Notes under the pieces: generated by a model
What the model saw: the letters and a program-made list of their open reading frames with translations, nothing else
Told to the model about the DNA's origin: nothing
The model's database searches: none
Source: Xanthoparmelia taractica
Lineage: Eukaryota; Ascomycota; Lecanoromycetes; Lecanorales; Parmeliaceae
Direction: 5' to 3'
Assembly (NCBI GenBank): GCA_033085395.1
Contig: MU853180.1
Span: 310,001-374,000 of the forward strand
DNA: 64,000 nt
Translations under genes and position numbers: made by a program
Part shown: in pieces, positions 36,936-48,088 of the stretch
How positions within the stretch are numbered: position 1 is the first letter of the stretch
Layout of the letters: every line of letters starts with the position of its first letter

Positions 36936-37678
36936 ACATCCTCGACAACTTGAAAAACGGGGGATCCTACTCGTCACTTACCACACTCTCTTTGTGGGAT
37001 TTGCGGATCCGAGCAGTGACTAGCCGTTTGTCATGGTGGTGGTGGTAGTGGTGGTGGTGGAGGTAGACGTGGATGGCGAGATAAGGGACATAAGGGACGT
37101 GGATGGTGCGGTGGACGAGGACGAGGGGGGTGAGAGGGGTTGCGATGGGCAGGGGGTGAGGGTAGTAGGGTTGTTGAGAGAATGGTGGCGAGGGACGTAC
37201 TGGTGGATCGCTGCTATTATTGTTGTTGTTGCATAGATGGAGCGCTGGGGTTAGGCTGAATATGAGACATGGCAATGAATGGTAGTACATCACATGAAAG
37301 AGAAAGACGGATGTTAGGGATTTGAAGCTGTTTGTGGGTTGAGTTTGCATATAAGTCTCATGTTAAGGAGAAAGAGACAGTCGCTTGTGTTTTGAGTACG
37401 TTCACTCTGCGCGGCGGCACTCATCTCACGTTACACCAAATGTGCATCCGAGGCATAGTTACAAGGCGCCAACTTTGCCTCGGGAAGATCGAGCTGACAA
37501 GCTAAAGGTTTTTGATACATCACCACCCTGCTTCCTAATAGCCAAGCAACGTCTCTAGGAGCGCATATGAATACATAGCTCTCTGGAAAGCAAACATGGC
37601 AGTTGAGAGCCACGGTAAACTCAGAGAACGCCACGACAAGATATTGCTTCGCGAACCGTCTAATAAACAAAATACCGT
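36936..37678. other. intergenic, with a GGT repeat
   Basis: Contains a GGT/GTGGTGGTGG tract at about 37034-37066 and G-rich sequence to 37200. Open frames over it (poly-Val or poly-His on opposite strands) are repeat artefacts. The remainder is the 3' flank of acl2. Confidence 0.5.
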
Positions 37679-39301
37679 CTAGTGAACGAACTCCGGGACG
37701 TGAGTCTCCTTCCCTGTCAGTGCCAGGGGCACAATCCCACTGACGTGCATATCTGGCCCGTAAACATGCATGTTTAGTTTGAGCTCTTCGCCGACGGCCT
37801 TGATGTTCTTGAGGCCTTCTTGGAAGTTGGGACCTGCGCGGCGGACCCAGATCTGGACTTTGTGCTCGATGAGAGTGGGGGCAAATTCTCGAAGGGCACG
37901 AATGACACCCTTGAACGTAGATGCGACCTGAAGATGAGTTTAATATATTGTATACTTTCTGGACTTCCAAAGCTTTGGGGGAAATTGCTTACGTTTGTAA
38001 AGTTGGCAATACCACCGCCAATGAACAAAACTTTGCCTTCAGGGCTGATTGGAGCGCGAAGCATGAGATCCAGAACAGTGCGAGCGTAGTAAAACGTCTG
38101 AGTCTCCGTTGGAGCACCAGAGTATTCTCCATAGTTGGCAAGCTCGTCAGAATAGCCGGCAGAAGCAATGGCATCAGCGTAGACGACTGAGGCACCACCT
38201 CCAGCGACCAAAGTCCAAATTCGACCCTTGGAGTTCAGCACCGTAAGCTTGAGCGAGGCACCAGTCTTAGCATCCAATTCGGCAATGTACGATTCTTCTT
38301 TGCTCATTTCGCGTCCGAAAGGTGCTGGGAATTCCATGGGTGGGCCTGCATCTATGCTGACTTTATCCGTCTTGATCATTGGTTGGCCCAAAGCTACTGG
38401 GCCTCGAGCAATAGCCCATTTGACACCACATTCAAATTCGGCAGTCTGATCGAGCTTGGCGGCCAGATCGAGGAAGTGGACTTCGGCGGATGTACCTTCA
38501 GCGTTGGGAATGACGACAAGGGGGTTGATTTCGAGGTATGTGAATTGGCAGTCGACGTAGACAGCGTAGAGTCTCGTTATGAAGTCAATGAGAACGTTGT
38601 GGACACCTTTGGGGACTTTTTTCAGTAATGTGCGCGCAATCTCATCATTCGATGGGTACTCTGAGAGGTCGACGGGGATAAGGAGCTTTTCGGCTTTTGC
38701 GTCGACATCGCCAACATCGACACCACCTTCATGTGTGAATAGAATCCAGTCTCCCTAACCCTTCGATCAGCCACGTTCTTGGATGATGTTCGATTCCAAG
38801 CTTGTTTGAATCCAAATTGAAGGGCTCAACATTGGTGAAATCGCAGGGGCACAAACTTACATCTCGCACCGAGTTGATGTTGATGTAATATTCGGTGCCG
38901 TCAGGATGAGGCACGAAAGGCTCGACGAGGAACTGCCTTAGATAGCCTTTCACCGTCTCAACTTGCTGCTCCTTTCCCGCACGAGCGGCGATCCATTCCT
39001 TTGCCTCGGGCCATGTCTTATTGAGGGCTAAAAGACCACTCTTGCCTCGCCGTTTGATTAACTGATCTGGCTTGGCAACGAATCTTGCGTCTTTTTGCAG
39101 TAGCCATGGGTAAGTGGTTTCAGCTTGGTCGAGGATGCCACGGACGTCGGCATCCTCTGGAAAGTAGAGAGACGCAAGCCTTGAAGGTGGGTTATGGGTT
39201 GCGGCAGCAGGTAATGGGGAAGGTTTTATGACGGGAGCTCGTGTGAGATGGTAGTTGAGAATGGCTTTGCCGTCCGCTTCGAGGATGGACTTGGCGGCCA
39301 T
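37679..39301 (-). CDS. acl2: ATP-citrate lyase subunit 2 (ATP-grasp/citrate-binding)
   Basis: Regulatory and citrate-binding half of the cytosolic enzyme that makes acetyl-CoA and oxaloacetate from citrate, CoA and ATP; in most filamentous ascomycetes the animal protein is split into two genes. Exons 39301-38861, 38754-37993, 37927-37679 give 483 aa; all introns are in phase 0 (106 and 65 nt). The N-terminus AKSILEADGKAILNYHLTRA, the ATP-grasp segment, and GDWILFTHEGGVDVGDVD restored over intron 1 are diagnostic. Also present are VDCQFTYLEINPLVV, WTLVAGGGASVVYADAI and KVLFIGGGIANFTNV, the last continuing to ASTFKGVIRAL over intron 2. No missing residues. Transcribed divergently from acl1. Confidence 0.96.
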
Positions 39302-40338
39302 TGTGAGTATTGGGGTTTCAAAGTATAGGCTACGTAGCATCAGCAGTTGTATACATCATTGTGACCCAAATATCTGGAGGCATTCTCTCACACACCTGTT
39401 GTCGCTGTTCAAGCTTAGAGCTCTGCAATAATTGGGAGCTGCAAGACACAGGAATTATCTGTCTGTGGAGTGTGCTGAATATGGGGAGTAGTAGGAGAGG
39501 GTGTTAAATTACTCCAATTAAGTCTCGCACTTGTAACGGTGAATTGAAGATTTTTGGGCAACAGACGAGCTTGTTGGTGAGAGGCTCTTCGGTGGACCCT
39601 CGGGGCAAAGCGCAAAAATCCGCCGTTGAGTAGCGGACCTTTGGGGGCTAATTGGCGATCAGCGAAGCCAAATTCGGTCACCGAAAAGATGGAAGTAGAT
39701 ATTGAATCGAGTATATAGAATGCAATTGATCTTATTTGCTCATATTCAGCTCTGAGCTTGAATGTTCAAGATCAAGGAATCACACACCTTTGAGAATTTT
39801 CTGTCTCTAAATCCAGAGAATGGAGGTGGTTGTAAGCTGAAAACGGGGTTGCCGAATGCGGGTTAGTATCCCCCAATTGAAGCTCAACGACGGGAAAGGG
39901 TTTTGGGGGAGCTCACTGGAGAAAAAAAAAGAAGAAAGAGTCCAAAAGTCTTCTTGTCCCGAACACTCGGCCGACTACTTTGGATTGCTGAGAAAGACAA
40001 GACACAAACACAATACCACCATCGCCAAATCTTTATATCACCACCATTACCTCCGACAGGCTTTCCAATCCTTCTTATGAGGTGGACATAATAATAATAA
40101 TAAATACCGAGCGTCGCAGGCCTCAATCACCTAAAGTCTCACACCACCCATTCCATCCACTGACACCGCCGATTACCCCGGCCTCCGAAGTCCCCAATCC
40201 AGTAAGTCACCATGCACTCTGCACACCACTCGTCTCGGGCGTTAAGAACGCCGCTTCCTGAGCTGACACTCGCGCGTGCTTGTAGACCGTTTCTGTCTCT
40301 TTCTCTCGGTTCATCCATAATCATCATCTGCCACCATC
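39302..40338. promoter_or_regulatory. bidirectional promoter of acl2/acl1, with probable 5' UTR intron
   Basis: About 1.04 kb between the two start codons. Near acl1 a likely 5' UTR intron spans 40202-40285: donor GTAAGT, branch site GCTGAC, acceptor TTGTAG. It would remove an upstream ATG at 40212 that otherwise opens a competing frame. A short ATA repeat lies at about 40087-40107. No named transcription-factor site is claimed. Confidence 0.55.
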
Positions 40339-42553
40339 ATGCCTGCCCCTACTACCAACGGCACGCCAATGGCAAGCACTTCAGCACCTCAAACGAATGG
40401 CACAACAAACGGCGACAGCACTGCTTCTGCAGGCGCATCCGCCAACGACAACATTCGACGCTTCGCTGCTCCCAGCAGGTCGTTGAGCCCGAAAGCGGAG
40501 CACATGCTCTTCAACGACAAGACACGATGCTTCGTCTAGTAAGTTTTTGGAGGCCTAAACATACAAACCAAAGCACCACATTTGCTAACCTCTCATTCAG
40601 TGGTCTCCAACCTCGCGCTGTACAGGGGATGCTCGACTTTGATTTCATTTGCAAGCGCAAGACACCTTCAGTTGCCGGTATCATCTACACATTTGGGGGT
40701 CAATTCGTCAGCAAGATGTGAGACCTCACCCCTTCCGGTCTATTTGGAAGCTCTCCGGAGGCTGACGATTGTAATGGCAGGTACTGGGGAACCAGCGAAA
40801 CTCTACTTCCAGTCTACCAAGACGTCGAGCAGGCAATGCTAAAGCACAGCGACGTGGACACTGTGGTTAACTTTGCGTCTTCCCGAAGTGTGTACAGTTC
40901 TACGATGGAGCTGATGAACTTCCCTCAAATCAAGTCAATCGCCATCATTGCCGAAGGTGTCCCTGAGCGACGTGCCCGCGAAATCCTCCATGTCGCCAGA
41001 AAGAAAAGCATTACGATAATTGGTCCTGCCACTGTCGGAGGCATCAAACCCGGCGCGTACAAAATCGGAAACACAGGAGGTATGATGGATAACATCGTCG
41101 CATCGAAACTTTACCGCAAGGGTTCCGTGGGATACGTCTCAAAATCTGGAGGCATGTCCAACGAGCTTAACAACATCATATGCAATACCACAAATGGTGT
41201 CTACGAGGGCGTTGCCATTGGAGGCGATCGCTACCCTGGGACTACGTTCATAGATCACATTCTCCGATACCAAGCTGACCCTGAGTGCAAACTTATCCTC
41301 CTACTCGGAGAGGTGGGTGGTGTTGAAGAATACCGTGTGATCGAGGCGGTCAAGAATGGCACCATCACCAAGCCTATCGTGGCATGGGCTATTGGCACCT
41401 GCGCGAGCATGTTCAAGACTGAGGTTCAATTTGGTCACGCTGGCTCGTCTGCTAACTCTCAGCTCGAGACTGCAGTGTCCAAGAACAAGGCTATGAGAGA
41501 TGCTGGTTTTTATGTGCCAGATACATTCGAGGATATGCCCGAGCTCTTGAAGTCAGTCTATGAGACTCTCGTCAAGAAAGGAACGATCAAGCCGCAACCA
41601 GAGCCAGTCCCACCAAAGATCCCTATCGACTACTCCTGGGCACAAGAACTTGGTCTTATCCGAAAACCAGCTGCCTTCATCTCGACCATTTCCGATGACC
41701 GTGGCCAGGAACTGCTCTATGCTGGGATGCCAATATCTGATGTCTTCAGAGAAGAAATCGGCATTGGCGGGGTGATGTCTTTGCTTTGGTTCCGTCGTCG
41801 TCTTCCAGATTATGCTAGCCGTTTCCTTGAGATGGTTCTCATGTTGACCGCCGACCACGGTCCAGCCGTATCAGGAGCTATGAACACCATCATTACCACA
41901 AGAGCAGGAAAGGATCTTATCAGCGCTCTGGTTTCTGGCCTCCTGACCATTGGCTCGAGGTTTGGTGGTGCTTTGGACGGTGCAGCAGAAGAGTTCACCA
42001 AAGCCTTTGACAAGGGCCTTAGTCCTCGTGACTTTGTCGACACAATGAGGAAAGAAAACAAGCTAAGTACGCAGTCCACTATTACCATTCTTCGGGCCTA
42101 TAGCTAACGAGTACAGTCCCTGGTATCGGCCACAAAGTCAAGTCCCGCAACAATCCCGATCTCCGTGTCGAGTTAGTCAAAGAGTTCGTCAAGAAGCGCT
42201 TCCCTAGCTGCAAGATGCTCGACTACGCCATTGCTGTTGAGACCGTCACTACGTCGAAGAAGGACAACCTCATTCTCAATGTCGACGGCTGCGTCGCAGT
42301 CTGCTTTGTTGATCTGATGCGGAACTGCGGGGCCTTCAGTCCCGAGGAAGCCGAAGACTACATGAATATGGGTGTCCTCAATGGCTTGTTCGTGCTTGGT
42401 AGGAGTATCGGTTTGATTGCGCATTACCTTGACCAGAAACGTCTGCGGACCGGTCTGTACAGACATCCTTGGGACGATATCACTTACCTGCTGCCAAACT
42501 TGGCACAGGGCGCCAACCCAGGGAACGAGGGAAGAGTTGAGGTCAGGTTGTAA
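40339..42553 (+). CDS. acl1: ATP-citrate lyase subunit 1 (citryl-CoA synthetase/lyase part)
   Basis: Catalytic partner of acl2, homologous to the C-terminal half of animal ACLY, with a succinyl-CoA-synthetase-like part and a citrate-synthase-like lyase domain. Exons 40339-40538, 40601-40717, 40781-42066, 42117-42553 give 679 aa; all phases agree and branch sites GCTAAC/GCTGAC are visible. The phosphohistidine is in VQFGHAGSSANS; the lyase domain has GIGHKVKSRNNPD, restored exactly over intron 3, and the closing YRHPWDDITYL. The N-terminal 50 residues (TNGTPMAS...) are a low-complexity Thr/Asn/Ala leader common in fungal copies. Intact in every conserved block. Confidence 0.97.
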
Positions 42554-43009
42554 GTTGTACAGGTACGCAAAAGCGTATGTTTACAGTGGCAGCGAGATGG
42601 CCCTTGCACATTCAATAGCTCGAGAGCGGTATATGTTGTCATTCTGCGGGTGTCCGATAGACATGGGCCAAGTTTCAGGCGTTCAATGTACCCATTGGCG
42701 GATCGTGCTTCTGTCATCCAAGGCGTCCAATGCAACTAGTAGCTTTCTCGCGTCAATCAATAATGCTGAGCATGGACTTCAACATTCCCGGTTATTGAAT
42801 GTGGTTTCGTTTAAAAGCGAGTCAGCGTGTCAATGCTCTCTGGCCAGCGCCGCCGTAGCCCAATGCAACCGACCAGCTGTAGACTTCTTGTACCCAAGCA
42901 GCCTTGTTTGTTTCACCCCTCGCAATGCACCAGCGTCTCTAATTCGACAAAGGCAACCCTCGAAATTCCCTCCCTCCCCTGTAAGCCACACCCTCTTCTT
43001 GCCCTGCCC
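42554..43009. other. convergent 3' spacer
   Basis: Between the stops of acl1 and the polymerase delta subunit gene. A long plus-strand open frame continues from here across the next gene, but it has no family resemblance and is a shadow of the GC-rich antisense coding sequence. Confidence 0.45.
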
Positions 43010-43827
43010 TCACTCATTCACAGCAAGCCTGCTCGTCAACAACCCCTCCATAAACGCCCGCTCCGCCTTCACATTCCCGCTCTTCTCTTCCTTCAACAGC
43101 ACCGCTAGGACCTCAACCGGTGGCTTTAGTCCCAGGTCCTCGGCCCGCTTCCACCGTTTCATGCGGGGGATGCCTATGCAGGGCTTTTTGACTCCATTAG
43201 CAATCCCCCCGATTGATTTGCCGAAGACACAGTGGCGTGATATCTCAAAATCCTTGGGGGGGGGGGAAAAAGGGGGAAGGAAAGACCTACACCAAACTGA
43301 CTCGACAGATCAAAATGCCGCAATATCTTCTCGTCGACGCTCAAGCCCCCCTGATGCACCCGCGCCGCGATCCTCTCGTCCTCCTTGCTTTTCCAATACC
43401 TGTTCACTTGCGCCTCGGATACTTTTCCCGCTTTCTCCTCCGCTTCGCTTCTTATATCCTTTGCTTTTATCGCCGCCGCCGCCGTCGCACCCTGCTGTCC
43501 TCTGATCGCGAGCGCGGACTTGCGGGGACTGCTTTGTTCTTCGAGCTGGCGTTCTGGGGGGCGCGGGTATTCGTCGGCGGTTTCTGATGGTGGCGCGGCG
43601 GGCGGGGATGGTGTTGAGATGTCGGCGACGGCGACGGCGGATTTTTGGAGGCGTTCGGTGTCGGTTTCGGTGGGGGGACGTTTCTTCTTGGTGCCCGCGG
43701 CGGCGGAGGAGGAGGAGGAGGAAAGGGGGGCTTTTGTGATTTTGTTGGTGGGGGTGGGGCCGAAGGCGAGGGTTTGTTGGGCGCGTTGGGAGGCGGTGGT
43801 TGAGGGTTTGCGGCGGGTGGGAGGCAT
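43010..43827 (-). CDS. DNA polymerase delta subunit 4 (POLD4/Cdm1)
   Basis: Small accessory subunit of replicative DNA polymerase delta, orthologous to fission yeast Cdm1 and human p12. Exons 43827-43291 and 43183-43010 give 236 aa. The intron (43184-43290, 107 nt) has donor GTAGGT and acceptor AAAAAG, and contains an 11-nt C run on the coding strand. Diagnostic sequence spans the junction: a VNRYWKSKEDERIAARVHQ block, LSVDEKILRHFDLSSQFG, then PCIGIPRMKRWKRAEDLGLK and PPVEVLAVLLKEE. The N-terminus has a QRAQQTLAFGP segment that resembles a degenerate PCNA-binding motif; this is a suggestion only. The middle is a Ser/Ala/Pro-rich, disordered region. Confidence 0.9.
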
Positions 43828-44410
43828 GGTGGGTGGGTCGGAGGGTTCGGTGTGGGATGGGTTGGGTTTATGGCGGTAAGGACGGTGGTTGGTGTTGGTG
43901 TTGGTGTGGGTTTGTTGAGAGTGAGGGCTTTGGTGGGTGGATGGGTATGACGTTCGCTAGTGCTGGATTAGTTGCTGGAGCAACGCGATAAAATGTGCGC
44001 GTGGAACGCGTATAAATGATATAAGTGATGGATTATCTGTATACTAGGGACTAGGCTGACAGTACTACATAGAATAAGGCAATGCGGTCACTGAGATCAG
44101 CTTGAGTCATCGCCGGTGAATCCCCTATTAAGACCTTGCGTGATACCCTGTTTGAGATCATGTTCAACAAGACACCAATAATCCTACGGATTTAGAATAT
44201 TGATCTGCAGGAGCTGTAGAGTCACTGCTGGACATCGCCTAGTATCTAAGCTCCCCAGGATTATGGCAAACGACCCTTTAATCCAACAGGTTGAACGTCA
44301 AACCCTTCAAAGAGCCGCCAATATCCATATCTGCAAGCTATTAAGCTGATCACTACTAAAGCGTAAATCCATCAAATCTGCACACAGAATGATCACCTAT
44401 ACTATCAACA
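43828..44410. other. intergenic region
   Basis: Promoter side of the polymerase subunit gene, beginning with a G/T-rich imperfect GGTGTT repeat at about 43884-43912. The rest is AT-richer and includes the 3' end of the DUF6536-type gene. No gene supported. Confidence 0.45.
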
Positions 44411-46355
44411 CTACTGAAACGTCTTGTGGCCGGCATAAAATTCCCCCTTCATAGGCGCCTTGACCTTGAAGCTTGTGAACGTGCAATGTCCGACCATCCT
44501 TCCGGTCTTATCAACAGTCTTATGCCCCACCACGCCCCATTTGACCGGTAATTTCGAGGCGTCTTTGTCATCCTCGGATGGATGGCAAGCCGCACTGATA
44601 GCGGCGCTGCAGCTTCCTATGAGCGGCATGCCTGGTTTGAACGTTAGGCAGCCGATCATGGCGACGAACCAGACAATGATGATGATAATAATGAGGACAA
44701 AGAAGATAGCGACCAGGGAGTATCCGCATGTAGATGTAAATCTGAGAACATCCACGGAGCCATCAGTGTCGTACATGGTCACACGAGCAAGGAAAAACGA
44801 CTGAGAAACAAGCCAATGCAAAATGCCAAACATCACGAGCAAAGGCACTCCGTATGTGTATGGTATGTGCAGCCGATATGTCGAGCGCTGCTTCCCTGTC
44901 GGCGAGGTCACGCGTAATGTCTTCCGCTGATGTGCGTATCTGTTCAATTCGTTTGCGAGGAGCATAGATGTAAGGATACCGTTGAGCGTGACGTAGAAGC
45001 AGGAAAGCACAATCTGTGGGGAATTCGCAAGCAGTATAGTGAGAATCAGAGCCTTATGAGGAAGGTGCAGCAGGGACGTCAAGGTGACCCTTCCAAGGCC
45101 GAGAGACCAGACGTAGGACATAGATTTGCTAGGCAACTGTTGCAAGCCTTTGTTGAAGAGAATGCCAATTATAATGGTGTTTATAGCGCATCTAAAGGCA
45201 AGAGTCAGCCCTTAGATCTGGTCTGAGTTCGATCAGAGCTGAGACTCCCATCAAATTCCCTGCATGTACAGATGATCACATTCATGGTGGCATCGCCCCC
45301 CAGTTCTGAGATCCTCCGTCATTTACAGTAGTGTAAGGCAGTAACGAGAGTGATCCGACGACAAAGAAGTCCAAACAGGTCCTGATGGCAACTTACAGTA
45401 CGGAAAGGAATGTCCATCGCCTCATGCTAACCGCTCTCCCCCAAGACGATGCTCTGAGGTTATATCTCATTGTTCCCTCGCCCCAGTTACTTAGTCCCGG
45501 ATCGCTGGCCGGCCTTGACGAGCTCATTTTCCCAAACTGATCTCTACCCGCCAAGCACATTCCTATCGTCGTTGGATCAGGCTGATCCAGAAAAGAAGCT
45601 ATCGCATCGCCGACAGTAACTAAGGGTTCCGAGGGTCTTTTCCAAGCAACATAACCCATGATGATCATCTTGCAGAGATTGCAGACAATTACTACCACCA
45701 TGATGGCACCGCTAAATTGAAGTTTACAATGCTCTTCCACTGGTTGACCGAGGCAATACTCGACGATCCATCCACCGAGTTGCCAAATTGCCGCTTCAGC
45801 AATCAAATCAGAAGGATTGCAATTGCATATGGCACTATTGTACATAAGAGGTAATGGAACCGAGGATATTGCCACTAGCCACCACAGCAGCATTCGAGAT
45901 CGAGAAATTGCGAGAAGGTTTCTGATGCTCGGAGTTCCGATGTTCAGCCAAACATCTTGGCTATGAGCCCTATCAATGTCTTCGCGAGTAGGAGAACAGA
46001 GGCATTGCATAGTATAATTGCTGGCTCCCAAGAGTAAGGTCGAAAGAACGTTGATACCGAGATGAGGCCAGATAGCAAGTTTCTTCGTTTCGCTACAGCT
46101 TCCGTCCAGTATAGTACCCACACCTTCTTCGATTTCGTAATGTTTGAAGGCCCAGATGGTAAGTGTAAGGTTTATCGCCATCGTGGTTGCAGAGACCGCA
46201 GCACAGCATAGTATACCGAAATGATATCCTTCGATTTTTTGGAATCTGGGATGAAAGTAGAGCCACCTCATGCGACGACGGATGGGATCCACAAAACTTG
46301 GAAACATAGGTAGCGGCTTATTCGTGCTCGTGGCCAAGCCATCAATAGCACTCAT
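44411..46355 (-). CDS. DUF6536-type multi-pass membrane protein
   Basis: Fungal membrane protein of unknown function. Exons 46355-45397 and 45191-44411 with a 205-nt intron give 579 aa; the join FLSVL-CAINTIIIG keeps phase (donor GTAAGT, acceptor TTTAG). DUF6536 features: GVGTILDGSCSETKKLAIWP followed by HLGINVLSTLLLGASNYTMQ, CLCSPTREDIDRAHSQDVWL and IGTPSIRNLL. About eight hydrophobic segments are visible, including FFVLIIIIIIVWFVAMI near the C-terminus. The intron is longer than its neighbours, so a small extra exon inside it is conceivable, though none was found. No enzyme motif. Next to a broken DUF3176-type membrane gene, another lineage-variable family. Confidence 0.8.
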
Positions 46356-48088
46356 CTCTCTGATACTGAGTTGTACGATAGAACCTCGTCAGGATTGGCG
46401 CTTAATCTTATGTGTAAGTTAGGGGAGAATAATTGAGCGCGCACCAGAAAGAAAAATACTTTCGTTTGATGTGCCACTAGGTGACTTGAACACAGTTGTT
46501 CAAGTCTGAGATCGGAACCAGGTCGATTGCGAGAGCGCATGAAGTCAGCTCACTAAAAGCAGGCTTTCCCCAGAAGATGTAAAACTCTCAAGTCAGACTG
46601 ATGGCTAGATAGGTAGTGCTGGAGAGTAATATAAATAACCAGATGAAATGTAATCTTATCATCATGTACGGTAAAGGCACAATGGTTTGGTTCCGGTTTC
46701 AGTGATGCAGATACAGGTGCACCTGCATCACGCACAAGAATGCTACGACGAATCCTCTGAGCAAGATGCAAACCAAGCGCTGAGCATGATTCTTCGAGCC
46801 TAGGCTGTATCATCATAGCCACTGCGTAGTAAAGGGGCTGTTCCAGGCTGTGGCTATCGCTCGCATGACATGTACCATTGAGGCGCGGCACGGAGATCAT
46901 ATGCTGAATCACATTGAGGAAGGCTGCTTGACCGCCCCCGAGTCGCTTCCCCGACATGCAAATCTTTGCACTGGTCTCCATTCAATCATCCTGACTGGTT
47001 ACTCTCTCCTGGCCCTGATACCACGGATTTCATCGAAGGTTGCGAATGGAAATCAAGGCGCCCAGAGTACGTATGCATTTGTGGAATGGACATGCAGTTC
47101 AGAAAATTTACCACTATAGCAGTAGCGAAAGGGGATCCTCTATTGATGTAGGAGAAGGAAGTCAATGTTATTGGAAAGTAGTTGAGAAGAAGGACATCTG
47201 TCTCTACCTTAGCTGAGTCCACTCTTAGGGTTTAGGGGTTAAGCCCTACGAAAGGGTGTCCAACGATTTCTGAGGTCCCTTCCACAGCATTCGGTTGATG
47301 CTATATTCTTTTGATGCTGAAAAAATAAAGTGGTGTTCTGACTTGAGAAGGACCTCAGGACATACTTTCCGGAGTTGGGTTCGAGAACTAAGAATCGAAG
47401 AGTCAATCATGCTGCTTCAAGTCCATATGGATTGCGCGCTTCTGATACATGCCTTGCAGGGCGGCGCAGACAGCCAGAATCGTTCTTCCCCCTTTTACGG
47501 TATTCCTTTCAGAGCACCGTTCACACAACCTTGTCTCCGTATATACTTCGCCCAGCGGCATAAGTATCTCTCCTTCTGGTTCTCTCCTCTATTACACCTC
47601 TCTTGACCCTCGGCACGGTCGATGCAGCACTACCTTCATATCTTGCGGCCTAGCCCTGCTAATATAAATATTTCTCCTTGTCACTCTCTTATCTCTTAAG
47701 CCTCTCTTCATCTCGGATACATATTTCTCCATACGCCCACTGAATGATCTTAGGTGAGGTCACATCTGGCAAAAGGATATGCTGTGATGGTTGCTGATAA
47801 TATGCCTGCTTTCAGCGGCGCATGTATTGGTCCACGTAGTGCTACGAACCTATCTACAACAGGCTGGGGGCTTGCCTTATGTATCCGGACGGTGAGCTCT
47901 TAAGGGAGCCAAATGGTACTTCAAGAAATGAAATGAAATTTTTAGTCTCGGGGGTAGCAGTTGCTGCGGCAATAAAACAGTAACGCTAGACGAGTTTTTT
48001 GGATAGTTGAAATATACTGATATTTGTAGACTGTTATTCATACGCGTTCTTACTACCATACTATAATAAAATGAATCTAATAAAAAGA
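46356..48088. other. gene-poor stretch
   Basis: About 1.7 kb with only short frames. The longest, minus strand 46981-46553 (142 aa), has no recognisable domain or extension. A TTAGGGTTTAGGGG-like string at about 47226-47240 is too short to be a telomeric repeat array. Confidence 0.4.

Noticed and set aside
37033..37236. Open frame starting with a poly-valine run
   Set aside because: Product of the GGT/GTG repeat; the opposite strand gives poly-His in the same way.
42417..43505. 362-aa plus-strand open frame across the acl1 3' end and the POLD4 gene
   Set aside because: No family resemblance; Ser/Pro/Arg-rich composition typical of antisense to GC-rich coding sequence. The minus-strand POLD4 exons explain the openness.
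46553..46981. 142-aa minus-strand frame between two membrane-protein genes
   Set aside because: Mixed composition, no recognised motif and no splice extension; not enough to call a gene.
47223..47245. TTAGGG-like string resembling a telomeric repeat
   Set aside because: Only about two imperfect units; chance occurrence is likely.
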